Shown piece after piece: positions 19,371 through 30,603 of a stretch of DNA of 31,764 nucleotides (within the stretch, counting starts at the first letter, position 1; the number at the start of each line of letters is the position of its first letter). The notes under the pieces were generated by a model that saw only the letters and a program-made list of their open reading frames with translations, made no database searches and was not told where the DNA came from. The translations under genes were made by a program, and so were the position numbers. The stretch is from the NCBI RefSeq assembly GCF_000711695.1, contig NW_013546874.1:1-31764 (forward strand), written 5' to 3'. The DNA comes from Tilletiaria anomala UBC 951. Taxonomy: Eukaryota > Basidiomycota > Exobasidiomycetes > Georgefischeriales > Tilletiariaceae.

Positions 19371-22300
19371 TTAGTCCGCCTTCCGCTTCTTCCCACTTCC
19401 ATTCGCCTTGGGACTCTTGTTTGAGCAGCCAGGTGTGTTTTTCGACGCCGCAGTGTTTGGAGAGCTAACCACTGTGGTTGAAGGCGTCGCTGGGGCTCGA
19501 GCCAATACATTCACTTTGGCAGCCTTTCCATTCGAAAGAGCTGGCGCCGGAGTCGCACTCATAGAAAGGACGTCGCGGAACGTTCGTGTCAATAGCGTCA
19601 AGTCGGCCGCAGCGATGACTTGCAAAGAATTACCAGAGAGGGGCTGCTGTGCTGGACGCAATGGAGAAACTTCATCTGCAGGACCTTGTGAAGCTGCGCT
19701 GACTTCTGATGGGGTGCCCGCTTTCGCGGAGATAGGCTTTGGTGGAAGAATGCCATTCAGGAAAGGCGTAAAGATGCTCTCCATAGACGGAAGCAAGTGG
19801 GCCGGGGCTGTGAATAAACTGAGAACACCGCCTGCAGCAAGGGCATTCGAGGGAACCCCCAGCGAGTGAGTGGGCTGCGGCGCTTCTTCTGAACCAAACA
19901 AGTCCTGGAAAAGGCTGCGTCTCGATACAGACGCTGTGTGAAGTGACCTGCTCTTCGCGGGCTGGCGGGACTCGTTCGCTTGCGGTCCAATGTCGACAAG
20001 GTCAAAGCTCTCGGTGATCGCGCGCAAAGAAGGTGTCGAAGATTCCCGTGAAGCAAGGGGTGCAATGGCGCGCAGAGAGAAAGATGTGCGGCCAGCACTT
20101 TGCAGCGATGCATGCTGAGGGTCGTAAGTGGCAAAGTGAACCTCCCCTGTACTGACTTCATCGAGGGCGATGACGAAACGAGGCTGCTGACTGCCCTGCG
20201 ACCATACGCCAGAGATTATACCACTGCCGGGGAAGACATGGCGCAGAACGACCTGCTGCGTGATTAGATCCCACACAATGGCAATCTTGCCCCCTGAGGC
20301 TGCCACGAAGCGCCCTCTGCGTCCTCCAATGCAAACATGATAGAAGGATTTGACATCCGGTAACACGAAGGCAAGCCTCATTGCGTTGCTCGTAAGGTCC
20401 CAGATTGTGACTGCAGTGCCATGGGCAACAGCAAGAAGGGTTCCATCGGGGGAAAAGGAGATTTCTCTCGCAACGTTTCCACGGTACGAAAAGACTGAGC
20501 TAAGCGACCAAAAGACTTCTCGCCTGTTGCCCTTGACAAGCTGAGAGGAGAGTTGCCAGATGCGGGCAGTTCCATCGTAGCTGGAAGTCGCCAAAACAGG
20601 AGCTTCGCTTGACAGCTGGGCGCGTGGTGAAAATGCCATCGCTGTCAGCTCCTTCTCGTGTGGCTTGTGGATGCGAGAAATGAGGTTGTAGCCTGTCGAA
20701 TTTTTGCCTGGTCGCGCTTGCCAGAAAGTCAAAGCCATCTCCTGCGAGACGCCTTCGCCTCCTTGACGATTGTCAACGACCGCCATCCACGGGCTCATGC
20801 CCAGGGGGGACCCTTTATGCTGTGGTTGCGAGCATGCAGGGGCGAAGGCCACGTGTTGTACTCGGATTGGCTCGATGAACTCCTCGTCTGGCCTTGACAC
20901 TCGATTTGAGGGCGTGACCTCGAGCTCATATGCGAGCGTATCGTTAGAGGGATGGAAGAACTGCAGCTCCGAAGGGTGACTACCCGACAGGACCAAGGCG
21001 CCTGATACTGGCTCGACAGCTAGCGGCATCGGAAGGGTACGCCGCTGACTTTCCGGCAGCATTGAGCGGGTGGGGTCTGAGGAAGCAAGGCCGAGTTAAC
21101 AGCAAGCATTCTATACAAGGTAAAGCAGATCACTCACCCATCCGGATCCTGGCCAAAGTCCGGCTTGGCTTCAGATTAACTCCACTGATGAATGCGATGC
21201 TGCCATCTTTGAGCGTGACGAGGTACTCTCCGTCCCTGCCTTCGTACCCTCTGATCTCTGCAACACTGGCAATGGGGGCCCGCAGCCTTGGAACGAACTC
21301 CTTTTTGGTCTGATTGCCCGACGCACCTCCGGCTGCTCCAATTTGCCAGATGACAAGGACTGCCTCCTCTCCTCCGCTGATAAGCTGTGCGTCGTTGTAG
21401 CTCCACGCCAGGCTTGCAACAGCATGCGCATGCCAGTGCAACGTACTGCTGGCCAGATACTTGTCTGTCGCTTCTGTTGCGACCGCTCCGTTGACAGAGG
21501 CAGACGAGAGCTGCCGCATCGCCTCATCGTCACGTGCTATCTTCATCAGCATCTCTTCATCCAAGCAGCTGTGCCAGAGACGAATCACGCCGTTCTCGTC
21601 TCCGGTGGCGACTGTCTCCATCTCGGGATCGTGAGGTAGTGCCAAGCACGTCAGGTGTGACGTGGTGGCAAACTTGATGAACCCTTCTTCGGGCCCCTGC
21701 AATTCTGATTTTTGGCGCGGTCTCCGTTGCTTGGCAGCTGCGTTCGACGTTGACGCTACCTTGACTCCGCCATTCACAACCATTTCTTGAGCTGCATCAG
21801 GGGCATCCGAGGCCTGAGTTGAGTCCAACTTGGCTGTCATGAGCTTCTCTAGAAGCGCAATCTGCAGTTTCTTGTTCCCGATGCAGACCAAAAATCTGCC
21901 ATCCGCACTGGCTTGGAGATCTGCAGCCGCTCCACGCGTCTTGCCGAGGCGCAAAGCTAAGCGATTATGCTCTATCCCTCTGTTGGCTTGAAGAGAGTAT
22001 CGCAGATGAACTGCGTATATGAGAGAATTTTCTCGCTCTTCGCCGTCATCTTGCTCGCCTTCCATTTTCTCCCCCGCCCTAGTCTCTGTTTGTATAGTCT
22101 CCGCGCTGGCTTCTGTACGCGTTTGGGCCTTTGCGGCTCGCTCCTTGCGTTTTAATTTCCTCTTTTGAAGAACGACAAACACCCACTGGCGAAGGTCCAT
22201 GTGCTTGTCTTGTTCTTCTTTCGACAGGCTTTCCAGAATCTCCTCTCTCCTCTCGGAGTATGCATCGCCAACCGTAGCAATATGACTGATGTGCAGGCCG

Positions 22301-22946
22301 GGTACAATGGGTAGCGTTTGCAGCATAGCCCCTTCCATATAATCCCAGATCCGAATACTGCCGTCTGAACAGCCAGCGACTAGACGTAGCGGATTGAGCG
22401 GGTGCAAACAGATGCATGTGATGCGCAGATCAGTGAACATAGACGAAGTGGATGGCTGACCAGGCTTCGTCGACCTGGAAGACGAAGGACGCTGCGGAAT
22501 CGAAAGTGTGGATACCACCTCGCCTGTCAGACGCGAATACACCTTGACCGCGGCACCTGTCGGCATGAAGAAGAACCTGGAAAAGCACGGCGGGTTAACA
22601 TGAGATTCGAACACCTCCCAATTTGAAATATTACTCACTCTCCATCGCGAGAAAATGTCGGCGAATGCGAGGATGGGCTCCCAGACCTGATGATCGTGTA
22701 AGGCAAATACGCATGTCCGTTAAGGGACGCTTCAAACGTCTTGTGGACAGCCTTGTCTTTCTCCTTTTTGGATCCACTCGTAGCTGCTGCCGAGGGGCCG
22801 CCTCCATCGCGAGCTTTTGCTGCCCCTCGTCTCCTCGCAGAGCGTGAAGTGCCTGGTGTACCAGGGGGGATAAGGTTTGGGGCAGAAGTACCAGGCGATG
22901 CCAGCTGACCGCCGGACAGGCTAACGTCGCCCTTTGAAGACGACAT
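19371..22946 (-). CDS. UTP17: WD-repeat SSU-processome protein, Nan1/WDR75 (t-UTP/UtpA subunit)
   Basis: Three exons (22946-22639, 22576-21138, 21076-19371; introns 62 and 61 nt, GTGAGT donors) give 1150 residues. Splicing joins SPTFSRDGE to FFFMPTGAAVKVYSRLTGEV, a characteristic first blade of WDR75/Nan1, and IRMD to PTRSMLPESQ. WD-type blades end in DGSIRIWDYMEG, NGVIRLWHSCLD, EAVLVIWQIG, DGTARIWQLSS and GTAVTIWDLTS, consistent with a tandem beta-propeller. The N-terminus (Lys/Ala/Gly-rich) and the last 150 residues (ending SGKKRKAD, a nucleolar-type basic tail) are low complexity. Family members act in the nucleolus, linking rDNA transcription to early 18S rRNA processing. It is longer than the yeast (about 900) and human (830) proteins because of loop and terminal extensions. 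ATG 22946 has A at -3. Confident as an ortholog, though identified without a search. Confidence 0.88.
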
Positions 22947-24015
22947 GCTTCGCGCCTGCGCTCTTCCGCTACGCTTCCCTGACGCGGAAGTTTTCAGAAG
23001 CTATCGACGGCTCAACGATAGGTAGAGTACGAGCTCTTCAGACACCATACCTTCGAAGAAGAGAATGGACACCTCCGCGTACGATGCTGATCTATGAGTG
23101 CCTCAAGCTCTTGCCAACATCCTCTCTCCCAGCGACAGGAAAAATGGAATTGCAATTTTGGCAGCGGGTTCCGAGTTCCGTGTGTCCATTCAGAATCTAT
23201 CGCCCAAATCTAATCCCAGCCTCCTATGTTGGTCATTCGTCTCTAACTTCGCCATCCACCATCAAGATGAATGGTTGCGCATTGTTCCAGTGGGGGCTTG
23301 TCCAGCATTAGCGCCATGCTGGACTGAATTTTGTACTGAGGAATGGGTACATCAAGTGAGATGGAATGTTCCTGCTGACAGCTGCCGCAAGAAATTTGGC
23401 CTGGGGAACCAGGCGAGTCGCCTATGACAAAGCAGTTCTATGCAGGTAGAACCCCTTTCAGTTTCTTCTCAGTTGCTCGGTCTAATGCCTTCGACAAAGA
23501 CATGCATCTGTCTACCCTGCCCACTATCCCTTCTAAAACGATACGAGAGCGCTCACCTGCCACCCGAGGATAGCAGCCGATGCTTGTCGGCCCCCAATGT
23601 GCCACGAGCTGAGGGACCACGATGAAATACGTGCAGACATTGTCTCAGCCTCCAACCTCACGCGCCTTATTGGTGGAGCAGTGCTGCGGTCAAAATTCCG
23701 TGCTCAAGCCATTCAGTTTGTGCGGATCTAGAAGAGGCCCTCACCACCTCATTTGCCAACAGTTCTCTTCGGGGTAAAATCACATACACAAATAGCTCCC
23801 CTCCCTCCCCAAAGCGATCCAACCCTTCCGTTCACGAAAGAGCAACGTGCTTATCACATCCTTACGAGGATCAGCCTCGGTGGAGAGCGTACTCTTCCAC
23901 AGTATGACCCATGCGCGTTTCCGCATCACTCTGTGGCTCCGGCGAGCCGAGACGAGCACGGCTGGCAGCGCGCTCCCTTGGCTACTTGTACACTCCATCC
24001 GCATAAGCCACGGCC

Positions 24016-24213
24016 ATGAAGGAAGACGTTAGGGACACTTTCGGCTCACAGAAACTTGCAAGAGATGCGTCCCTTGATGCAATGATTGCTTTTTTCCGTG
24101 AAGCATCTCACTTCGCTTGCTCCAACTTCAGGTATGGATCAGGGCCGGGACTTCGAGAATCGTGGCTTAAGTGCATTTTCCTCGTACTTGGCGACACAGC
24201 CCGCACTGCATAA
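24016..24213 (+). CDS. Short uncharacterised open frame, possibly a first exon
   Basis: ATG 24016 opens 65 codons beginning MKEDVRDTFGSQKLARDASL and continuing DAMIAFFREASHFACSNF. Composition is protein-like and a TTCAG|GTATGG splice-like junction lies at about 24132. No domain is recognised and no downstream exon could be joined with confidence, so it may be chance. Confidence 0.15.
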   Translation: MKEDVRDTFGSQKLARDASLDAMIAFFREASHFACSNFRYGSGPGLRESWLKCIFLVLGDTARTA

Positions 24214-25102
24214 GGATGATGCACAGACTGTCGTCTAGGATCTCCTTATTGAATACCGTTCGCCAAAGCAGAGCTGATATACGCTCGAGCCACGAGCGTC
24301 TTCGGCATGCTGATTGCTCGCGGAAATTCGCAAAGCGAGCGAAGGCTCAGCTGCGGAGCAAGATGGATGGCTGCCGTCCACGGCGTCAGGCGCCATGCGG
24401 CACATTGTGTCGAATTTTGCAGCCCGTGAGGCTGCTTGTGACGCGCCCAAGCCAACTTCCCTGGTTCACAGGGATTCGTTCCCGCACAATGTCCGCGCAC
24501 GAAGGTGCAGAGAACCAAAGGCAGGTGGTGACGGGGACAAGGAAGGTTGTAACGAGGCGGTCTGAGTCGACTGGGAGAGCTGCACCACTGCCATGGTTGC
24601 GCTTGATTACTATGTCAAAACAAAGGAGTGAGCAGCGGTGCGCCGAAGGCTCCTCGGAGATGATCTCGAGCATGACAATTTCTGATCGCGACATTATCTA
24701 CTTGCCAGCCCATTGTTTGGAAAAGGAGGAATGGGTAGCTGTCAAAGACCCAGCCCTTAGCTTGCGCTTACACCAGGGTTATGCATCGAATCTTCGTCAG
24801 TTCCGCGAAAAGAAGTGTACCTACCCCATACACACATGCAACCTCCATGCATGTGCTCCATCTTTCCACTTTTGCACCCAAGCCCCAGTACACTGTGTAA
24901 GAAGATGCGCAGGCAACTCTGGCGATGCGGAAGAAGGCGCAGAGCGCAAAGATTACAGGGCGCGAAAAGTACTACGAATAGTTGGTAAGGCGATGTTACA
25001 TGCATGAGCAATCGGAATTCTCCAGCAGCGCTGGATCGGATGCCCTTCGACTGTTGGCGATAAAGTCGTCAAAAGCTACGGTGCACATTCAATAGTCCTT
25101 CC

Positions 25103-25538
25103 TCAGACGGTCTGCAGGTCCTGACGCATTTCTCTGACGATTTCGGGCTGTCGCATCAGTCCCCGTCTAGGTTCTGCCGGGGAGCGGCGCTTTTTCTGAC
25201 GAGCTGTGGCTCCCAACTGAACCTGTTTCAGGTGGCGGCAAAGAGAGCTCCTGATGCTGCTGCTTTCCTCATCCTCGTCATCAGCGTTTCTGCATTGATA
25301 TTCGCCATCGATCCCACCACACAAAATCTTTGCCAACTTCAAGGACCTCGAACAACTCGCAACCTTCGAGCATCTTGAGTGCTGCTGCCACAATAAGGAG
25401 CCTATACTCAGAGCACAATGGCATCATGAGGCCCTCCACATTGCGGAGCGGCGGCCTATGAGGAGGTAGCTTCCAGCGCGGAGAGATGTGCTGTAGCTGA
25501 CGATATCGCCGGACATGGTGACGACGGCAGAGAGGCAG
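25103..25538 (-). CDS. Unidentified coding-like region, probably exons of a lineage-specific gene
   Basis: On the minus strand a frame open from 25538 to a stop at 25281 encodes YRQLQHISPRWKLPPHRPPL, then RNVEGLMMPLCSEYRLLIVA and ALKMLEGCELFEVLEVGKDF, which read as a structured helical protein. Just past DFV, and in another frame to 25103, follows an acidic-then-basic tail (NADDEDEESSSIRSS, later RQKKRRSPAEPRR). A very short GTGGTG...ATGCAG intron of about 31 nt would join the two in phase (V then NADDEDEE), but that is unusually short. The 5' end is unclear; a TAG precedes at 25539-25541, next to a CGCTAG acceptor-like sequence, so an upstream exon is likely. I do not recognise the family. 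Confidence 0.35.
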
Positions 25539-26219
25539 CTAGCGGGCTCGGGGTGGGTTCCCACTTGGGTATTGTCGCCGGGACGGGAACATATGAGTGA
25601 GCCGTTTGGAGATAGACGCGATGGAGAGAGCACGAACAAGTCAAAGACAAGAATGGACGTTCATCATCCGTCATCGCGATGGAGGAAAGAGTACTCTCAG
25701 CTCTCACCCAATGGAGTCTGGTCGGGAGAGTCTCGTGTTCAATGCGTTGATGATGACTCTCCCAATCTTTCCTGACGCGATTTGATTGTCGCCGCGACCC
25801 CGCGCCTTTGTTAGCCACTACGGCCGCACTGTCCCACACTCTGGACATTCATGCTCGCTCTGGCTGCTGTTGTGCGCTAACCATCACGTGACTGGAATCC
25901 ATCAATTCATAGACGACCCAGACGACCCAGAGAAGATGAAGTGTCGCACACAAGCGAGATGCTGAGATATCCGTGGACGATGAGACGAGCGCCATACGCC
26001 AAAACCAGGAATCACTCCACCCCACAGGATAGCTAGGCCTTCGCATTGATTTGGAGCATTGTCGTGCATTCATGCCGAATACAAACCGACAGAGTGGTCT
26101 ACAGTGTGCACAGCATGTTACATGTATAGCACAGAGACAGCTACGGAAGCGAGAGACCTGACGGACCCGTCGAGAAAAGGCTGTAGCAGCCAAGCCGCAG
26201 CTTGTGGCCCTCAGCAAGC

Positions 26220-29200
26220 ATGGGCAACACCAGCTCGACGCCGATTGCTCAAGGCGAGGAGGGACCTCTCGCGCTCTCGCGGCATGTCAGTCGCTCCCCA
26301 TCTCTGCGAGGAGTGGGCCGGCGTGGGCAGCGCTCGGGAGACCAAAGTAGTCCATTGCATGGCGCTGCGAGTGGGCAGCAGGAGCGAAAAGCGAGCCAGG
26401 CCTCAGAGAACAGCGGCGGGGGTAGCAGCCCGCCACGTACACGATCGCGCAGTGCATCCCTTCAAGGCTTTTGGACCCGCAAGAACAGCGCCATCGCCCA
26501 TGAACCAGCAATGACAGGCGTCGCGGGCGAGCCTGTAGTCAGTAGCCCGCTCAGAAGAGACCCGCTCACTGCTGCTTCACGCGACGAGGTCTTGGGCGGT
26601 ACCGTTCCCAGTGTCATATCTATGCAACTAGAGGATCCCAGCCAAGGCGCCGCCAAGGGCACAAGCCATGCTCACAAGAGGACCAAGAGTATCGAGCTAC
26701 CTGATCCCATAGGCCAACACAGCGTGGGAATGTCGGCACCGAGTGTGTCGCCGGCAGGCCAGGTGTCGAGGTGAGTCTCTTGCTCCCGAGCGTTGCTGTC
26801 AGCACACATCGATGCTGATTTTACGAGGAGAATATCAGCATCATGCAACGACGCCATTACGTGCAACATCGCAACGCAAATGCTCTGCCGCCGGCCACAG
26901 TCAACAATGCCGGGACGCACTCATCCTCGCTGCAAATGCACCTGCCGATCCCTTCAGCTGGCGCGGCACCTGGCTTTCCCACTTCCAGGTACGCCAGCCC
27001 ACTGTCGAGTCCAGTTGTTGGAACTGACAGCATGCATGCACAAGGGATGGTGGTCAGCGGCTCGGATGCAAACTCGCGTTCGAGCATCATCAGCTCTTCG
27101 TCCGGGGCAACTGCTGGTGGATCCAACACAGCAACGTCGGCCGTTGCTGCTGTGGCTGCCGCCGCTGCCGGTAAATCTCCCAGTGCGAAAAATACACACG
27201 CGGATACCCGACACGGTGCACTTTTCTCCACTGATGTTGGGGACTTGAGCGCATTTGGCGAAGACGATTCTGGCAGTCAAGGTACCTCGACAATCTCGAG
27301 GCTGGAAGGAATGCCGCTCGAGTCGAGCACGAGCAGACAGCGTGCAGGTTCATTTGACTCCATGGTAGGCTCAGGACTTCTCTCTCCATCGCAGCACCGC
27401 CATGCACACGCCGGGCCTGGCGCTACACTGACTGCTGGCAAAGGCGCAACAGACCCACTAGGAAGATCGATCAGCACCGCTTTGCCCTCGTACCTCAAGA
27501 TTCCAACTGCTATTCCATCCGAGAATGTCCCAGCTCCCACAGCGGATGAGATCGCAAACTGGCACTCCTCACCGCCTACCTCTTCTGCGCTTGGCCCTGT
27601 CCTCAGAGTGGACTTCGCCAATGGAGCGTGTGCCCTCGGAGGTGGCGCGCTGATGGGGCCTGTACCGATAGCAGGCTTCTCGGTCGATGGCAAACCTTCC
27701 ACTTCGGCAACTGTCGCCATCTTGCCCCACATGATCTCTTACGCGGCTTTCTACCGCACACCAAGCGTGCCCACCGTCCAAGATTCAAATACGTTCCCAA
27801 TCACCAACACGGCGAACATACCAACAATGCTCGCGAACGACAATACAGGGCAATTCTTTCCAGACACTGGTCCGGCGTTCTTCTTGGACCAACCTTTAGT
27901 TAGCTCTACAGTGGGCCCTATTAGTGCGCAGCAACTGGGGAGAGTCAACGCGGAAGTGCAGTCCGCATCACTAGCGCAGCCGGTCGCCGAGAGGTTGGAC
28001 GCAGAGGACACCAAAGTTGAGGCATCGGGTGCTGCACACGGAGAGAAAGAGAGGGAAGGATCAAGGACACCTACACCAGCCTCAGGCGCGATTGGCTCTG
28101 GTCCACGCTCTCTCACGCCCGGAGACTCGCAAAATGCACACGTTATGTCGATGACTTCAACCGCGAAGCAGGAAGGCCACAATATGCTCAGCGCCGACGT
28201 CAATTCGCAAGTTACGTCCATCCCAACGTCTGGCGCGCTGCAAACACCTCCTGGACCTAAAGTTTTGGAGGTGGTCGCTGACCTGGTTAGCGCCGCTTCG
28301 ACGCCTGCACATGCTGAAGGTTCGACCGCCATAGCAACTGTTCCTCTTGCTGCAGGTACAGTGGTGGCTGCACCCGCGCCAGTGTACGGCTTTATGGCAC
28401 AGGATTTGCACGCTGCCGTCATCAATGCTGAGCCTGAAGGTGACTATCAACACCAAGATGCTTTGGCGGGCCATGATCCTCAGACTCCGACAAGGTTCGA
28501 GAGAAGCGGAAGCAGCAGTAAAGGCTCTGCTGCGACCTTGAAGGGCTTGGCGCCTGGTATGACCCCTGCGACGGCTGCCAGCGGTCCCAGCAGCTCTCCT
28601 GCGTCTACTCCAGCTAAGGAAAGATTCCCACATGGACGACAGCAGCAAGCGCAGGACGGGCAAGCGCAGGGCCATCAGCATCACCACCACCACCATCACG
28701 GCCCCATGCATGGACCGCTCATGCCGATCGTCATCACATGGCGTGCAGGTGGCAAGGAGGTGTTCGTGACCGGAACATTTGCAAACGAGTGGCGCAGCAA
28801 GATCCCACTACGGCGCTCGAAGCGTGATCACACGTGCATCCTGCATCTGCCGCCCGGCACGCATCGCCTTAAGTTCATCGTTGATGATCGTTGGCGCGTG
28901 AGCAAGGATCTACCCACTGCTTCTGATGGGGATGGGAACCTGGTCAACTATGTGGAGATTCCGAATGTCGGGCCTGCGCATCCTGGCCCTCTCAGTGCCC
29001 CAGGTGAGGAGATGCTTGGGGATGCAATGTCGGCGACGGACCGAGGCGACGCCGCGGGCGCCGGTGCGGGTATCAGCTCTGCTACCGGTCGCATGGCAGT
29101 CAGCACACACAGGGGGAAGACTGCTCTGGACAGCCATCGAAGCACGATCGATCTGCAGGAAGAGGCCAGGCGTGCCGAGATCCTCCGTCGTGGCGATCTG

Positions 29201-29776
29201 GATGATGTGTTTGCTGATTTTGATGGTGAGTGAGGGTGTTCTTCCCTTGGGTCATTGATATGTCGCTGAATCGCGTTTCCTGGGTGTGCGCGTTACGCTT
29301 TTAAGTTTCACACAAGCAAGAAGCGTGGACGAGAGAGATCCCAGAATCCCTCGTTGCAGCTCAAGAGGCGGAAGAAGCAGCGCAACAGCGCGGCTCCGAA
29401 GATGGCCGACCGGAAGAGGCATCAGCAAAGAACGCGGGGGATGCAGACGGCCTTCCGCGCCTGCCCATTCCCCCAACTTTGCCGCGGCAACTGGAGAAGG
29501 TCATCTTGAACTCTTCCCCTGCGACGAATGCACTGCAAGCGGGCGGCACGGTGGATGATAATTCGGTGCTTCCTGCGCCGAACCATGTTGTGCTTAACCA
29601 TCTCACGGCAAGCGCAATCAAGAGCGGCGTCCTCGCTGTTGGCACGACGACGCGATACAAGCGCAAGGTAAGGACAGCATACGAATGCATCAGGCAGACG
29701 GTCTTTCTGACTTGTGAACTTTCCTTGCGCTTTTCAGTACGTTACCACCGTCTTTTATCGCCCCGTGAAGGCTTGA
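26220..29776 (+). CDS. AMPK/SNF1 kinase complex beta subunit (Sip2/Gal83/Amk2 type)
   Basis: Four exons (26220-26770, 26839-29225, 29321-29667, 29738-29776; introns 68, 95 and 70 nt) give 1107 residues with every phase closing. The start MGNTSSTP carries Gly2 and Ser6, an N-myristoylation signal as in Sip2/Gal83. Residues about 186-800 are Ser/Ala/Thr/Pro-rich and disordered, with a poly-His patch just before the glycogen-binding module (CBM48, about 812-895), seen as PIVITWRAGGKEVFVTGTF, LHLPPGTHRLKFIVDD and NYVEIPN. The C-terminal association domain spans the last three exons: WTREIPESL, LPIPPTLPRQLEKVILN, LPAPNHVVLNHLTASAIKSG and, only after splicing a 13-codon last exon, KYVTTVFYRPVKA. 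It scaffolds the alpha kinase and gamma subunits and directs localisation in energy and carbon-source signalling. It is much longer than yeast or animal beta subunits (about 270-480), owing to the central region. Confidence 0.93.
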
Positions 29777-30603
29777 TTCTATGCGCTGCTCGACTTTGCA
29801 CGATGGCGCTGCAATCGCACTCGATTCAACCTGGCTTCTGCTTTAAGCAATTGCATGCATTCATACACACGCGTCAATGCGATACCATGTACTTGTAACG
29901 ATAGCTTCAATATACACCTCATTCCGCCTACCTGCCATGCATGCTCTTTACGATAAAGCTATATGCTCGGCGTTGGACACTTCCTGTGACGGCACCGCGA
30001 GGAAGGCTGACATTGCGGCGTCTCCCTGTACCCCTTTCACAGTTCCGCGGGAAAGCTGGCCGGAAGGCGGATCGAGCGCATTGCCATAGCACCTGTTCAA
30101 GCCAACAAGTCGGCCATCAGATGCAACGTGCGGGAAAGCCTCCATATGTATCATATGGAAAAGAGTGAAACACAGACCTCTTGATGATCAGGTGGTAGGT
30201 CATGACGAGCTGGGGCTCGAGTAGGGCTATTCACCCACACATAGAAGAAGAATGAGCTGAAGGGGAACTGAATGAAAGAAGCAGCTTGATTCCCCCGTGG
30301 TCGACGTGGGGGCGGGGAAATCGTCGTGGGGGGAAGGGGAAGTGGCCGTCATTTTGCGCAGGACTGTCAAGCCCCACACAGGCGAATGAGGACTTGCATG
30401 TTCGAAGAAAGGAAAGCAAGGCAGACATGATCATCGCCATGGAAAAAGGCATCGCATGTGCACCACTCGACAGGGCAGGAAGTGCATATAATTCATATAT
30501 AGGCAGCCGTCTTTCCGCTTGCATCGAGATTCCTTCGCCTTCGCTGCGGCGACGCTTCCTGTGATACTTGCCAAGCAAAGCACTTTTCTTGGTGCCTCGC
30601 ATT
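29777..30603. promoter_or_regulatory. Intergenic region with a TATA box upstream of the dehydratase gene
   Basis: No gene is seen in these 827 bp. A TATATA element at 30496-30501, inside CATATATAGG, lies 103 nt before the ATG of the fuconate dehydratase-like gene and is a plausible core promoter. The left part holds the 3' flank of the AMPK-beta gene. Confidence 0.45.

Larger units (their letters stand above)
22947..26219. other. Large gap between divergent UTP17 and AMPK-beta genes
   Basis: Promoters of both flanking genes must lie at the ends. No gene is recognised between them. Coding-like pieces without a known family are: 23107-23290 plus, ALANILSPSDRKNGIAILAA and following; 24016-24213 plus (listed separately); and about 25103-25538 minus (listed separately). 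The long frame at 24171-25007 plus is rich in Arg, Cys and His, and looks like chance. A nine-base duplication (GACGACCCA twice) is at about 25913-25930. Confidence 0.4.

Noticed and set aside
22577-22638. A tRNA B-box-like GTTCGAATC sequence
   Set aside because: It lies within the first UTP17 intron with no A box or cloverleaf around it.
24171-25007. A 278-codon open frame on the plus strand
   Set aside because: Composition is Arg/Cys/His-rich with no domain, and competing frames are equally open; probably non-coding.
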